NCBI GenBank assembly: GCA_021772095.1
Contig: JADYXR010000258.1
Span: forward strand, 1 to 39,464
DNA: 39,464 bases
From: Candidatus Obscuribacter sp.
GTDB taxonomy: Bacteria; Cyanobacteriota; Vampirovibrionia; Obscuribacterales; Obscuribacteraceae
Direction of reading: 5' to 3'
A program made the translations under genes and the position numbers. The notes beneath the pieces are model-generated. The model had not been told where the DNA came from, ran no database searches, and saw only the letters and a list, made by a program, of their open reading frames with translations. This document shows, piece after piece, positions 26,496 to 34,736 of this stretch (position 1 is its first letter; each line of letters opens with the position of its first letter).

Positions 26496-26543
26496 ACAAT
26501 CAATGTTCTCAACGCGTCTTGTCTATTGCACAAACGGTTGTCA

Positions 26544-27401
26544 CTATCTGCGGTGCTCTAGAAAATCTTTCACATCTTCCGCGTCCCATTTCGTGAATGG
26601 CGATTTTCGAATAGCCAACAAATCGTTCAACTGAGCTTGAATGTCTTGCTGAATTTTAGCCGCTTCCGATTCGAGAAGAGGACGATTCTCCGCCTGTTCA
26701 GCTGGATAGCCGAGATCGATTGGCTTACCAATGCAAATCAACAGCTTAATCGGCAGTGGTATCGCATTAAAAGGAAACGGCAACCACGGATAAAATGGTG
26801 TGATGGGCCAATAAGGCGCACCCATAATCTTAGCCACTGGTTTCAAGTTCCCCAACAGCGGATAAATTTCGTCACCACCGACGGTGGTAATCGGAACGAT
26901 CTTCGAACCGGTTTCAATCGCCGCTTTGATAAATCCGGGATTGAAATCGATTAGTTCATAACGGTCCTTAAACAACTTCCCTGTGCCCTTCTCCGCTTCC
27001 GGATAGAACAACACGAGCTCTTCTTTTTTTAGCAGTTCAATAGCCACATCATACTTTGCCGGCACGCCACCAAAACCACGGATGGTATCACCGATGACCG
27101 GCATGCTTCGAATAAATTCGTTGACCAGAAATCGAACCCGTCGAGGCTGGGGATGAAATTGTATGATGCCATCGTAGAGCATGCAGCCGTCCAGCGGTAG
27201 CACGCCGGAATGGTTACCGCACAGGACTGCGCGTCCCTCTGACGGAATATTCTCAAGTCCGACTATCGTCACCTGAAACCATTTTTGGTACAAGAAGCGG
27301 AAATATTTCTCCGAAGTCTTGCACGATTCCAGGCTGAAGCCGTACTGGTCCTCTTCGCCGCTGTAGCGTTCGAAGAAGTCGGTTGATGTTGATGACTCCA
27401 A
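26544..27401 (-). CDS. PlsC-like lysophospholipid acyltransferase family protein
   Basis: 285 residues. The TTG at 27401 is supported by GGAG seven nt upstream. The acyltransferase core shows NHSGVLPLDG: His64 and Asp71, six residues between them instead of four, as in the diacylglycerol-acyltransferase-like branch. FYPEAEKGTGK replaces the FPEGTRS block, and FIKAAIETGSKIVPI is the third family block. PFYPWLPFPFNAIPLP forms a Pro-rich, membrane-proximal surface segment. It probably transfers acyl chains to glycerolipids or related acceptors at the inner membrane. No lipid-synthesis partner is adjacent. Confidence 0.88.
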   Translation of the reverse strand: MESSTSTDFFERYSGEEDQYGFSLESCKTSEKYFRFLYQKWFQVTIVGLENIPSEGRAVLCGNHSGVLPLDGCMLYDGIIQFHPQPRRVRFLVNEFIRSMPVIGDTIRGFGGVPAKYDVAIELLKKEELVLFYPEAEKGTGKLFKDRYELIDFNPGFIKAAIETGSKIVPITTVGGDEIYPLLGNLKPVAKIMGAPYWPITPFYPWLPFPFNAIPLPIKLLICIGKPIDLGYPAEQAENRPLLESEAAKIQQDIQAQLNDLLAIRKSPFTKWDAEDVKDFLEHRR

Positions 27402-27658
27402 ACTTGTTCTCCGTTCGGTACATCTATATGAGGTATTAATAGCACACTACTGGAAGCCCGGTGAAGGTGCTACGTGAGAACGCGCTGATGCCGCTGACCA
27501 TTGATTCTTAAAACCCCGATTAAAGGTAACTGAAAGAAGATCGACAGTAAATTGATCATCAGCCACAAGCTTCAACGAGCGATCTCTGAATTTTCAAGGA
27601 CAAAAAATCGGCTGAAATTTCATGACATTGTCAGTGGTGCGAATTCAAATGTCCGAAG
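27402..27658. other. Intergenic stretch, nothing recognised
   Basis: No coding frame or strong structure was found in this part of the 407-nt gap upstream of the small secreted protein. Confidence 0.4.
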
Positions 27659-27695
27659 TTTGGCGAAACAAGCGCTAGGGACCGCAGGCGCCAAA
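27659..27695 (+). promoter_or_regulatory. Inverted repeat in the upstream region of the small secreted protein gene
   Basis: TTTGGCG (27659-27665) and CGCCAAA (27689-27695) are perfect 7-bp arms around a 23-nt centre. It may be a DNA operator or part of a folded leader. It lies 113 nt before the ATG at 27809. Confidence 0.35.
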
Positions 27696-27749
27696 TGTTC
27701 CCGTTTAGCATATTAAAAACTTTGTTGGAACACAGCTGCCCGAGTTGCG

Positions 27750-27800
27750 TCCTAGAAAACATCGCACCCTCACGGAGGGACAAAACATCAGTTTCTAGGA
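27750..27800 (+). promoter_or_regulatory. Leader stem that can hide the ribosome-binding site
   Basis: TCCTAGAAA (27750-27758) is the exact complement of TTTCTAGGA (27792-27800). The right arm includes the first four bases of the Shine-Dalgarno sequence AGGAGA (27797-27802) of the gene at 27809. Inside the loop, CCCTC-ACG-GAGGG (27767-27779) forms a second hairpin. Folding would occlude ribosome entry, as in RNA thermometers or other riboregulators. Confidence 0.5.
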
Positions 27801-27808
27801 GATAGAAT

Positions 27809-28198
27809 ATGAAAGGATTAACTTCAATTTCGTTGGTGGCACTTATTGCTATGATGGCCGCGGCCCCTGCCCCTGCAAGTGCTCAATACACGCCTCGATG
27901 GGGCGGCAACGCAGGCGCAAATATTAATGCCACACAGGCAAATTTACGAGCCCGAATCGATGCAGGAATTGCGAGCAGACGACTAAGCAGATCCGAAGCA
28001 AGAAACCTGAAAAACAAACTTTCACAACTCAGTCGGATGGAAGCGGATATGAGAATGTCGGGCAGACGCCTTACAATCAGAGAGCGCAACGATCTCAACA
28101 ATCGCCTCTCCAGGTTGAACCGCGATATCACTCGCCAATTGAATGACTTCGAGCATCGACGTGTCGGTTACTGGGGCACTCGTAACAACTGGAGATAA
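27809..28198 (+). CDS. Small secreted Arg-rich helical protein
   Basis: 129 residues. ATG follows AGGAGA by six nt. Residues 1-25 are a signal peptide (ISLVALIAMMAAAPAPASA). The mature part is almost entirely predicted helix with two related units: IDAGIASRRLSRSEARNLKNKLSQL and ..SGRRLTIRERNDLNNRLSRLNRDI. This matches a common group of periplasmic bacterial proteins of unknown function that carry such Arg-rich paired helices. It may bind a surface or nucleotide polymer through its positive charge, but this is speculation. The leader can base-pair with the ribosome-binding site, so translation may be conditional. A strong hairpin follows the stop. Confidence 0.75.
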   Translation: MKGLTSISLVALIAMMAAAPAPASAQYTPRWGGNAGANINATQANLRARIDAGIASRRLSRSEARNLKNKLSQLSRMEADMRMSGRRLTIRERNDLNNRLSRLNRDITRQLNDFEHRRVGYWGTRNNWR

Positions 28199-28230
28199 CT
28201 CCGGCGATTCGATAACTAAAAGCAAATTAG

Positions 28231-28265
28231 CAATGCCGTTACTGTCATGAACAGTGACGGCATTG
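28231..28265 (+). terminator. Strong stem-loop after the small secreted protein gene
   Basis: A 15-bp stem (CAATGCCGTTACTGT against ACAGTGACGGCATTG, one G-T pair) closes a five-nt loop 32 nt after the stop. The T-run after it is poor (ATTCTAT), so it may terminate weakly or stabilise the mRNA 3' end. Confidence 0.6.
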
Positions 28266-28489
28266 ATTCTATCAAAGCAAGTCGACAGTGCAGGATAAAC
28301 GATCTTTTGTGAGCGAAGCTCGATTTGTTGGTTCCAGTGCATTGAAACTGAAGGCTCTGTTTTCTGCGTAATTTTTCTGAACACTCCGAATGACCACAGC
28401 GCTAGCGATTTGAGAAGCCGTACATTCTGGGTAAAACAGATTCAGTAGTCTCATCGCAACAGCGTTCCCGTTGAAAACCAATAATCCTT

Positions 28490-31400
28490 GTGGTAAACGA
28501 ACCTCCAGAATCTTTATCAGAGCATGACCCCAAGGTCATCTCGAATCGTTATACCATTATCAGCCGGCTCGGTGCAGGTGGTATGGGACGAGTTTACCTG
28601 GCTCAAGATCAGATTCTTGATCGAAAAGTAGCTATCAAAGTGTTGTTGGCGAATGACTTTAATGACCACCACATCAGCCGCTTTCAACAGGAGGCACGAG
28701 CGGTCAGTAAACTCAATCACCCCGGAATTGTCACTGCTTTGGACTTTGGAGTGACTGACAATCGCGAGCCATTTTTAGTAATGGAGTACAAGTCAGGCGA
28801 AACTCTCGATGATGTTCTGAAAAAGCGTGGGCGATTAGAGTTGGATGACGCGTTCGCGATAGTGGCTCAAATTGCAGACGCGATCAATCATGCTCATTCA
28901 AGAGGCGTTATCCATCGCGATCTCAAGCCGTCGAATATTATGGTTATTGAGTCGGATAATGGAAGTCTAAACGCGCACGTTTTTGATTTCGGTATTGCAA
29001 AAATAGTGCAGGATAGTTTGTCGCACTTTAAAACAAAAACCGGTCTGGTCATTGGCAGCCCGAGCTGTATCAGCCCGGAACAGGCACGTGGTGCGGCTCT
29101 TGATGGGCGAAGTGATATCTATTCGCTCGGTTGCGTGATGTTCGAGGCTATTACCGGTTCACCGCCTTTTTGCGGGGACACCGCGATGGAAACAATCCAG
29201 TTGCATCTTGCCGTGCCACCACCGACGCTATCGGAAAAAAATGGTATCACTTATTCCAGTGATATAGAAAAAGTGATGGCAAAAGCACTGGCTAAAAATG
29301 CAGACGATCGCTATCAAACAATGACTGAACTTTCTCAAGCTCTAGAAGCAGCAGTTGCCGCGGAAGGTTTTGATGACCAGCAGCTGCCGGTCACGGAAAG
29401 TAAGACCGATCAGCCTGAGAAAAAAAATGAAGTCGTTCCATCAAATTCGAATCCTCTAGCGTGGAGAATTTCACTTGCAATGATCGGACTTGTAGCAGGT
29501 CTACTGGTTTTTGCTAGAACGGGTGTCAGAGAGGCAACTGAAAAAAGCATCGGTGTTGGTGTCCCGGATCCGAAGCCTGAACAAAAACGGGAATTCGAAC
29601 ATTTTATGTCCTTCTCAGGTAAAGGCGAGCCTGAAGTTGTTCTGCAAAACTTTAATGCCGCTCTTGTACTACCATCAGTTAGTCCGCCTGCGAGCATTGC
29701 GGATCCGCTTTTAGATCAATTCGATATTCTTCCAAAAGGTGATCAGCATCGCAAAAATGGACAGCTACAAATGGCCCAAACAGTCTACGATCGCATATTG
29801 GATACGGCCATTAAATCAAAGCCGCCGCGCGTGATTCGAAGCGACTTAATTTTCCGCGCCGCCACCAGTCGACTGTTGCTGCAAATTCAATTAAACAATA
29901 ATCGCGGTCTTAAAACTCACGATGATGCCGCCACGCGAGAGTGCTTCGATAGGGCATTGAACGCAGAACTGGAAATGGAAAAATCCGGGGATCTAAAAGT
30001 TGGGTATATACATATCATCAATCAATTGGCGTTATGTTGCTCCGTTGCCAACAGAAAAAAAGACTTTGCCCGCTTAGTAAATTTTATGCTTGCTTGGCAT
30101 GAGAGAAAAGATCCATCTTCAGTTATTGCAGCAGTTGTTTATAACTACAAGGCATTGATTTTGCGGGAGCAAAAGAAATTTAAAGAAGCCGATTCTTACT
30201 ACGCGCGTGCTTATGAAATCTGCACTACGAAAGGTCGCAGTGACGATTTGGCTTCAACAATGATCCAGCGAGCGGACTCTTTAATGGCCTGGGGTAAGAC
30301 ACCACAAGCGGTGGCGCTCTACAAATCTGCTTTGAATGAGATCGATCCAAAGAACAAAACGTTTCGCGGAAATTGTATGAGTCAACTGGAAGCTGCAGAA
30401 CAACTGCTGAAAAATGATAAAGCAGCGACTGGAAGCGATAAATTCGAGGACGATGTTGATCACACAACCGATAGAGATTTAGACCGGTATGCCGTAGCTG
30501 GTCGCAGCCTGCTGAAGCAACACAGCCAGGTGGATTCAACCAGCCCGAAGCGAGCGCTGGAGAATTTTTACGGGGACGCTGACGTGAAGGCGATGCGCGC
30601 GAAAGATACAATTGATTCTCTTAGTCTCAGGGAGAGTAATGTAACTGACAAATGCCTTGAGTACCTGGTAGATTGCAGCAAACTTAAAAACCTCAATTTG
30701 CAATCAACTAAGGTGTCGTCTTTGACCTCGTTGTCAAAGTTGAAGTCGCTAGAAACACTAGATCTGAGTGCAACTTCCGTTGGAGATTCGTCATTAAAGG
30801 AAGTCGGTGCGTTACCCCGGTTGGGTAGGCTATTGCTGAATAAAACCAACGTCACTGACGATGGATTAATACATTTGCAATCGATGAAGTCTCTAGAATT
30901 TCTCGATTTATCACACTCCGCGCTAAGCGAAAATTGTGGGGCGAAGGTGGGACAAATACAGTATCTGAAGGAATTGAAATTGCATAGTCCCGCGATCACT
31001 CTGATGACGATCAAGGAGATTGCCGCTATGCCTTCTTTGCAGAAACTTGATGTTGCAAAAAACAAATTTGTATCCGATTCAGAACTGAACAATTTGTCGG
31101 AAGTGTTTCCATTCGTGGCACTCGGTCAACGGAAGCCGGGCATCCAGTTGATGCTGCTCAGAGCTGATAAATTCGCGGTGCAAGGCGATTACGCGTCGGC
31201 GTTCGATCGTGCTCAACAATGCTTGCGTCTAATGGAAAGACGATTTGGCGCTAAGTCACCGCAGCTGGTGCCTGCTTTGGTCAGAATTGCCAACTTTGCC
31301 ACCTCCTTGAAGAAAACTGAACTAGCAATTCAATTACTGAATCGGGCAGCAGAGATGCCTGTAGTACCAGAAAACGCTGCTGACATGGCTACAATTTTCG

Positions 31401-31996
31401 ATGCGCTCAGTGTGTTTTGCGATAGAACAAAAGATCGAGCGAAAGCGATTAAATATACGAAGAAGGCTATAGATGCGGCTTCCCTCGCGGGGCAAATCGA
31501 CGAACCGCAGTTTAATCGACACACCAGACTCAGCGAATATTATATCGCTAGCGGAAACCATTCAGAAGCGCACCGTTTGGTCGAAAAAGCAAATGCCCTG
31601 GCAAAGCAAATGACCCCTGTTAATTTGCGTCTTGCTCGATTCTGTCTGGTGCGTATGGGTGAAGTTCTAAGAGCTGAGAAAAGGTATTCTGAAGCCAACA
31701 ATTTTTACGACCGATATTTGAAAGCGATGAATCCCAGTTCTATCGACGACTCGGAGAAACTTCTTGCAATCTCCGCACTCTTAGGCAAAGCCGAAATCGC
31801 CAACACTAATGGTAAGCTCGAGCAAGCGTTGATGGTTAACGACCGGGCTATGCGAATGGGCGAAGCGTACAAAAAAGCGTTTCCGCATCAGTGGGCGATT
31901 TACCAGCAACGAACTCGTCTTTTGACTGCGCTTGGCCGAACATCGGAAGCCGCTGCTTGCGCTAAGCTCGCAAATAGTTTCGCTGCCCAAATGTGA
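28490..31996 (+). CDS. Large membrane Ser/Thr protein kinase with TPR and LRR repeats
   Basis: 1168 residues. GTG at 28490 is the first start after an in-frame stop; no clear Shine-Dalgarno sequence is visible. Kinase domain about 22-285: GAGGMGRVY, Lys50 (VAIKVL), IHRDLKPSN (Asp144), DFGIAK (Asp166) and SPEQARG. A membrane helix lies at about 325-345. The outer region has TPR-like repeats (about 420-620), LRR units (about 695-870, including LETLDLSATSVGDSSL and LEFLDLSHSALSENCG) and a second TPR array to the C-terminus. The domain order differs from the paralogue at 23098 by an extra TPR block before the LRRs. The parts are probably repeated and shuffled. The ligand and substrate are unknown. 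Confidence 0.87.
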   Translation: MVNEPPESLSEHDPKVISNRYTIISRLGAGGMGRVYLAQDQILDRKVAIKVLLANDFNDHHISRFQQEARAVSKLNHPGIVTALDFGVTDNREPFLVMEYKSGETLDDVLKKRGRLELDDAFAIVAQIADAINHAHSRGVIHRDLKPSNIMVIESDNGSLNAHVFDFGIAKIVQDSLSHFKTKTGLVIGSPSCISPEQARGAALDGRSDIYSLGCVMFEAITGSPPFCGDTAMETIQLHLAVPPPTLSEKNGITYSSDIEKVMAKALAKNADDRYQTMTELSQALEAAVAAEGFDDQQLPVTESKTDQPEKKNEVVPSNSNPLAWRISLAMIGLVAGLLVFARTGVREATEKSIGVGVPDPKPEQKREFEHFMSFSGKGEPEVVLQNFNAALVLPSVSPPASIADPLLDQFDILPKGDQHRKNGQLQMAQTVYDRILDTAIKSKPPRVIRSDLIFRAATSRLLLQIQLNNNRGLKTHDDAATRECFDRALNAELEMEKSGDLKVGYIHIINQLALCCSVANRKKDFARLVNFMLAWHERKDPSSVIAAVVYNYKALILREQKKFKEADSYYARAYEICTTKGRSDDLASTMIQRADSLMAWGKTPQAVALYKSALNEIDPKNKTFRGNCMSQLEAAEQLLKNDKAATGSDKFEDDVDHTTDRDLDRYAVAGRSLLKQHSQVDSTSPKRALENFYGDADVKAMRAKDTIDSLSLRESNVTDKCLEYLVDCSKLKNLNLQSTKVSSLTSLSKLKSLETLDLSATSVGDSSLKEVGALPRLGRLLLNKTNVTDDGLIHLQSMKSLEFLDLSHSALSENCGAKVGQIQYLKELKLHSPAITLMTIKEIAAMPSLQKLDVAKNKFVSDSELNNLSEVFPFVALGQRKPGIQLMLLRADKFAVQGDYASAFDRAQQCLRLMERRFGAKSPQLVPALVRIANFATSLKKTELAIQLLNRAAEMPVVPENAADMATIFDALSVFCDRTKDRAKAIKYTKKAIDAASLAGQIDEPQFNRHTRLSEYYIASGNHSEAHRLVEKANALAKQMTPVNLRLARFCLVRMGEVLRAEKRYSEANNFYDRYLKAMNPSSIDDSEKLLAISALLGKAEIANTNGKLEQALMVNDRAMRMGEAYKKAFPHQWAIYQQRTRLLTALGRTSEAAACAKLANSFAAQM

Positions 31997-32006
31997 TGTG
32001 ATAGCG

Positions 32007-32075
32007 TTTCAATCGTTGCGAACGTGTATTTCAAATTGCGGCATAGCATTTCAAATCGCTGCGATAGTGTTTCAA
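32007..32075. repeat. Four degenerate tandem repeats of 20-22 bp just beyond the large kinase stop
   Basis: TTTCAA begins at 32007, 32029, 32049 and 32070, each followed by a G/C-rich TNGC.GC.A.TG-like segment. The unit length of 20-22 bp equals about two helical turns. The first copy begins 11 nt after the kinase stop. Confidence 0.65.
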
Positions 32076-32112
32076 GTGCCGGAGAGCTCGCACCTGATAC
32101 GGTGGCAAGAAT

Positions 32113-32763
32113 CTAGAGATTGCCGCCATCCAAATGCATTGTGCGAATTTCGATTTTTAGTTTTAGAGTTTCGTTCATGCGTTCTTTTGGTTTCATTTTG
32201 ACCAATTCGTTAGCCTTATTCAAGATCCCAGGAACATACGCTGGATCCCTTCGCACCTGTAGCAGGTGTGCCTTGGATTCGCGATTGTCGGTCGGTCTAG
32301 GGTCCATACCTCTATAGAGTTCACCCATTACGCGGAGTGTTTCGGCCTGCACTTCAGGAGATTTGCCTTCCAAAACTTTAACAGCCTTATCAATTTCACC
32401 AGCGAGCTTCGGATTGGTTTGGCGCAGTGATTCGAGAGTGCGGTCGCCGTTTGGAAATATCATGGACGTCACTTGATTGCCAATGGCTTCCTTCGGAGAA
32501 CCGGCTTGAGCCTGAGCCTGACGTTCCAAACCGCCATCTTGCGCCTTTTCGACAGTCTTAGCCCACGAAACTTCCGGAATCCCACTGGTTCCGCCAGCCT
32601 GAGCCGTTTTGTCAGCCAGGGTACGCATCTCGGCCAGTCCGTTCGTGGACTGATACGGCGATTCGCCCTGCAATGGTTGGGCAGCGGCGTCTGCGGACCC
32701 AGTGCTCACCGTTTTGTCCTCGGGAGCTGATATTTCATTGGTTTGACCGGGTCGCGCTGCCAT
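32113..32763 (-). CDS. Hypothetical protein with Ala/Gln-rich N-terminus
   Basis: 216 residues. ATG at 32763 follows GGAG by five nt, a clear site. Residues 1-100 are low-complexity and rich in Ala, Gln, Thr and Gly, with no signal peptide. Residues 100-216 look helical (TLESLRQTNPKLAGEIDKAVKVLEG, AETLRVMGELYRGMDPR, MNETLKLKIEIRTMHLDGG) and end Lys-rich. No family is recognised. The N-terminal style resembles the proteins at 9017, 19528 and 38672 (MANP.., MVSN.., MVKE..). The gene converges with the kinase gene across the repeat block. Confidence 0.6.
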   Translation of the reverse strand: MAARPGQTNEISAPEDKTVSTGSADAAAQPLQGESPYQSTNGLAEMRTLADKTAQAGGTSGIPEVSWAKTVEKAQDGGLERQAQAQAGSPKEAIGNQVTSMIFPNGDRTLESLRQTNPKLAGEIDKAVKVLEGKSPEVQAETLRVMGELYRGMDPRPTDNRESKAHLLQVRRDPAYVPGILNKANELVKMKPKERMNETLKLKIEIRTMHLDGGNL

Positions 32764-32849
32764 AAGATCTCCAAAAGTTTGGTTGCCTAATTCATTAAAC
32801 CCAAAACTCGGTACTTTGCTGCAAAACGCGAATTAAAATGTCAGCCTGC

Positions 32850-33680
32850 TTAGAGTTCGAGACCCAGGAAATTCCCGCAATGCTTGCAGAATCGCGCATC
32901 CGGCGTGTGATCCATGCCGCCGCATTCGGCACACCTGAGTCCCTTTACGGCTTTAAACGCTGCTTGATGCAGTTCAACCGACACAATCCCGGTAGGCACG
33001 GCGATTATGCCGTAACCCATGATCATGACCAGGCACGCAAAGGCTTGACCCAGTGGCGTCGCGGGCGCGATGTCGCCATATCCGACGGTAGTGAGCGTCA
33101 CAATCGCCCAGTAAATGCTTTTCGGTATGTCGATGAAACCGTGTTCTGGTCCTTCGATGATGTACATGATTGCGCCGATCACGACCACCGCAGTTAGTAC
33201 CGTGCCGAGAAACACAATTATCTTCGGACGACTGGCAAGTAGCGCTCTGCCCAGGACATCAGCCTCTGAGAGGTATCGACTGAGTTTGAGAATGCGAAAA
33301 ATCCGAAGCATTCGAAGAACCCGCACCACCATCATGTAATGCGCGCCACCGAATATGATGTCTATGAAACTCGGTAGAACCGAGATTGCGTCAATGATTC
33401 CGAAGAAACTGAAAATATATTTTTTGCGATCTTTAGCGCAATAAATACGAAGCAAATATTCGGCCGAGAACAGTCCGGTAAAAACCCATTCAGACCAGAA
33501 GAAAAACGTGGTGTATTGCGCTCGCAGCGCTTGGACGCTTTCCAATACTACAGTCAACACACTTGCGAGAATCGCTATCAGTAGCATAATGTCGAACATC
33601 TTGCCGCCGACAGTGTCGTGCCCAAAAATGATGATGTGGAATTTTTCTTTCCAGGAAAGTGGTGCGCCTTGATTGGTCAT
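32850..33680 (-). CDS. Voltage-gated K+ channel-like protein with C-terminal zinc ribbon
   Basis: 276 residues. Six-helix Kv arrangement: S1 about 29-50, S2 about 60-80, S3 about 92-110, an S4 with repeated arginines (RVLRMLRIFRILKLSRY, 120-136), S5 about 153-175, pore and S6 about 215-235. The selectivity filter is TTVGYGD (197-203), specific for K+. After S6 the cytoplasmic tail ends with a zinc ribbon, Cys250/Cys253 with Cys265/Cys268. ATG at 33680 has a weak ribosome-binding site. A Zn-ribbon tail on a prokaryotic Kv channel is unusual and could sense metal or redox or bind a partner. It probably forms a tetramer in the inner membrane. Confidence 0.9.
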   Translation of the reverse strand: MTNQGAPLSWKEKFHIIIFGHDTVGGKMFDIMLLIAILASVLTVVLESVQALRAQYTTFFFWSEWVFTGLFSAEYLLRIYCAKDRKKYIFSFFGIIDAISVLPSFIDIIFGGAHYMMVVRVLRMLRIFRILKLSRYLSEADVLGRALLASRPKIIVFLGTVLTAVVVIGAIMYIIEGPEHGFIDIPKSIYWAIVTLTTVGYGDIAPATPLGQAFACLVMIMGYGIIAVPTGIVSVELHQAAFKAVKGLRCAECGGMDHTPDARFCKHCGNFLGLEL

Positions 33681-33704
33681 TTGGCTGTACCGTTTTCGGT
33701 CTTG

Positions 33705-33833
33705 GAAGGGCTCGGTCCGCCTAGTGTTCCGGAGGTGGAACTTTCGTCTTCCTTAGCAAGAACGGCGGTCCGGCTAAGCAATACTACATTCCCTGGTTTT
33801 TGCAGCTATCCCTGCGGCTCTGAAGGGCTCGGT
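33705..33833. repeat. Short direct repeat between the K+ channel and carbonic-anhydrase-like genes
   Basis: GAAGGGCTCGGT occurs at 33705-33716 and 33822-33833. No gene is supported in the 309-nt gap; the remainder holds the terminator at 33851-33916. Confidence 0.35.
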
Positions 33834-33850
33834 GCAGCGCAGGTTTGAGG

Positions 33851-33916
33851 AAAAAAATATCAGCCAGGTAAAATTCGGTCGGACGAACCGGACCGGAATT
33901 TCAACATAGCTGATAT
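33851..33916 (-). terminator. Rho-independent terminator after the carbonic-anhydrase-like gene
   Basis: On the minus strand ATATCAGC (33909-33916) pairs with GCTGATAT (33857-33864). An inner AAATTCCGGTC/GACCGAATTT stem lies between, and a run of T (33851-33857) follows. It begins 74 nt after the stop at 33990. Confidence 0.75.
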
Positions 33917-33989
33917 CGGTGGTGTTGTTGGGGCTAAAAGACTTTGGTTTCGCTAATAATGTTTGGCGCTGCAATAGAAAAAACGAACC

Positions 33990-34613
33990 TTACGCAATAG
34001 AACTCGCGTTTAACGGCAGAAACTGACCGGTTTCATGATCCAAGAATGACACCCAGTCAATCTCCGGTTCAAACAACCATCCGTGGAATTTCAGCCTTTT
34101 TGAAGCAAGCTGCTTGTTCCGTTTGCAAACACTTTCCAGTACGCTGAGTTCCGAAGCCAATTTACGCTGCACCGGAATCAACAGATTTTCATCGGCGAAC
34201 GATCCAGAGAAGGTCTCATGTTGAGGTGCGTGAATGATATCCAGGTCGCGGTCGAGGTTTTCGTTGAACAGCGGAATGACGCTTTGCTCTTTATCTGGTC
34301 TTGTATCAAAATATTTGCACCCAGTGTGAAAGCAAACAACGATATCTTCGACAGATTTTGCGCTCATCATCAGTGCTTCTAAAAAACACAGCGCGTCGGC
34401 GGAACAGTCCTGGTCGACAGGGTCTGCGAACCGTCCGCCTGGTAGTGTCAAATACGCGTAAGGGTGCAGTCGCTGGAGATCGGCTTCTGGTAATTTTCTT
34501 TCGATTTCTGAACACGTAATGATGATCGTTTGTAGATCGTAGACCTGGTAATTCGGCACAGATAGAGAATATGAGCAAGAGACATTGCTCTCGGTAATTT
34601 TATGACCACACAT
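33990..34613 (-). CDS. Divergent beta-carbonic-anhydrase-like protein
   Basis: 207 residues, cytoplasmic. ATG at 34613 has AAGGA nine nt upstream. The order of beta-carbonic-anhydrase landmarks is visible: IIITCSEIER (compare CSDSR, Cys34), YAYLTLPGGRF (compare the RNAGG strand), IVVCFHTGCKYF (compare GHTxCG, His96 and Cys99), and LKFHGWLFEPEID...LDHETGQFLPL (compare the HGW.YDVETG.L C-terminus). All three zinc ligands are present. The Asp of the Asp-Arg dyad is Glu36, and the position of the dyad Arg is Glu38 with Arg39 next to it, so activity may be altered. It resembles divergent homologues often found beside SulP transporters. It shares a strand and neighbourhood with UspA and SulP and has its own terminator and palindrome. 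Confidence 0.65.
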   Translation of the reverse strand: MCGHKITESNVSCSYSLSVPNYQVYDLQTIIITCSEIERKLPEADLQRLHPYAYLTLPGGRFADPVDQDCSADALCFLEALMMSAKSVEDIVVCFHTGCKYFDTRPDKEQSVIPLFNENLDRDLDIIHAPQHETFSGSFADENLLIPVQRKLASELSVLESVCKRNKQLASKRLKFHGWLFEPEIDWVSFLDHETGQFLPLNASSIA

Positions 34614-34635
34614 AATTTGTATTCCTTCAATGATA

Positions 34636-34654
34636 AAACCAATTCAATTGGTTT
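34636..34654 (-). promoter_or_regulatory. Perfect 19-bp palindrome upstream of the carbonic-anhydrase-like gene
   Basis: AAACCAATT and AATTGGTTT are perfect 9-bp arms around one central base, 23-41 nt before the ATG at 34613. The near-zero loop suggests a DNA operator, not an RNA hairpin. It differs from the ArsR-type dyads farther upstream. Confidence 0.5.
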
Positions 34655-34736
34655 CAGTAACCACAGAAACATACACAGAAGCCCTCCGCGTGCAGATTTA
34701 GCGCGACCGGATGACTTGGAAATTTCGGTTACAGTA

